A stretch of 64,000 nucleotides of DNA from Bryobacteraceae bacterium (lineage in GTDB: Bacteria > Acidobacteriota > Terriglobia > Bryobacterales > Bryobacteraceae): positions 1,515,972-1,579,971 of the forward strand of contig BPGD01000001.1 of assembly GCA_026002855.1 (NCBI GenBank), given 5' to 3'. The first letter of the stretch is position 1; each line of letters starts with the position of its first letter. This document shows, piece by piece, positions 63,975 to 64,000 of the stretch. The position numbers were made by a program, and so were the translations under genes. The notes under the pieces were generated by a model. The model did not search any database and was not told the origin of the DNA. It saw only the letters and a program-made list of their open reading frames with translations.

Positions 63975-64000
63975 GGCGGGGCATGGTGTGGCTGCTGGCA
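63971..64000 (+). CDS. Start of an unidentified gene (partial)
   Basis: ATG at 63971 overlaps the TetR stop and opens MRRGMVWLLA, which looks like the start of a signal peptide. Genes co-transcribed behind a TetR regulator often encode efflux membrane-fusion proteins or outer-membrane channels, but only ten codons are visible. Confidence 0.45.
   Translation, partial: MRRGMVWLLA

Overview
The window is about 64 kb of GC-rich bacterial chromosome that looks like Acidobacteriota, most likely a Bryobacteraceae/Solibacter relative. The indications are a VWFA-domain protein of the type common in Acidobacteria (22859-24181), Tat-targeted Gfo/Idh/MocA sugar oxidoreductases, several TPR proteins, an N-terminal zinc-ribbon protein of a recurrent acidobacterial style, trmFO next to xerC, and secreted carbohydrate and peptide hydrolases. 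There is no rRNA, convincing tRNA, insertion sequence, integrase-bounded island or CRISPR array. The taxonomic call is inferred from gene content only.

Layout. 1-1523: end of a Gfo/Idh/MocA gene, a TonB-like protein and a tiny membrane protein. 1536-8079 (minus): TPR lipoprotein-like protein, a three-domain acyl-activating/carrier/acyltransferase enzyme, a small ABC-type ATPase, a secreted laminin-G-like protein and recA. 8080-9593: no intact gene, with one decayed gene. 9594-16097: sugar isomerase-like and oxidoreductase genes, a YihY-type membrane protein, a zinc-ribbon/DUF4870-like protein, a split YeeE/YedE transporter pair and rpsT. 16368-21000: a small exported protein, a degenerate hybrid histidine kinase, xerC and trmFO. 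20982-24181: M61 peptidase and VWFA protein. 24182-24903: repeat-rich gap. 24904-28828 (minus): TPR protein and an unusual 761-residue double zinc-finger protein. 28945-31245: GH51 arabinofuranosidase and an SDR. 31255-38807 (minus): a tight co-directional run, tyrS - two MacB-like permeases - McrB - McrC - a dihydropteroate-synthase-like protein that lacks most catalytic residues. 39474-39839: a small membrane protein. 39899-48640 (minus): a five-gene chemosensory operon of the PilG/PilH/PilI/PilJ/ChpA type. 48798-51489 (minus): two glycosyltransferases. 51602-52432: a truncated FG-GAP gene. 52624-59071: aldo/keto reductase, tandem alpha/beta hydrolase, exported nitrilase-like protein, an unknown protein and an M20 amidohydrolase. 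59107-64000: Ppx/GppA with a coupled CHAD protein, lactate permease, and a TetR regulator with a visible promoter and operator that is coupled to the next, cut-off gene.

Two themes stand out. First, the tyrS-to-DHPS-like run places a modification-dependent restriction pair inside a translationally coupled, apparently housekeeping operon whose last gene is a catalytically altered DHPS homologue. Second, many start codons lie only 6-9 bases after a TANNNT (-10-like) box with no Shine-Dalgarno sequence, which suggests frequent leaderless transcripts. The chemosensory operon, with a TPR-zinc ribbon-receiver fusion and a CheW carrying a very long disordered arm, probably controls type IV pili or surface motility (inference). 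Almost every real gene in this GC-rich DNA has long open frames on the opposite strand; these were treated as shadows.
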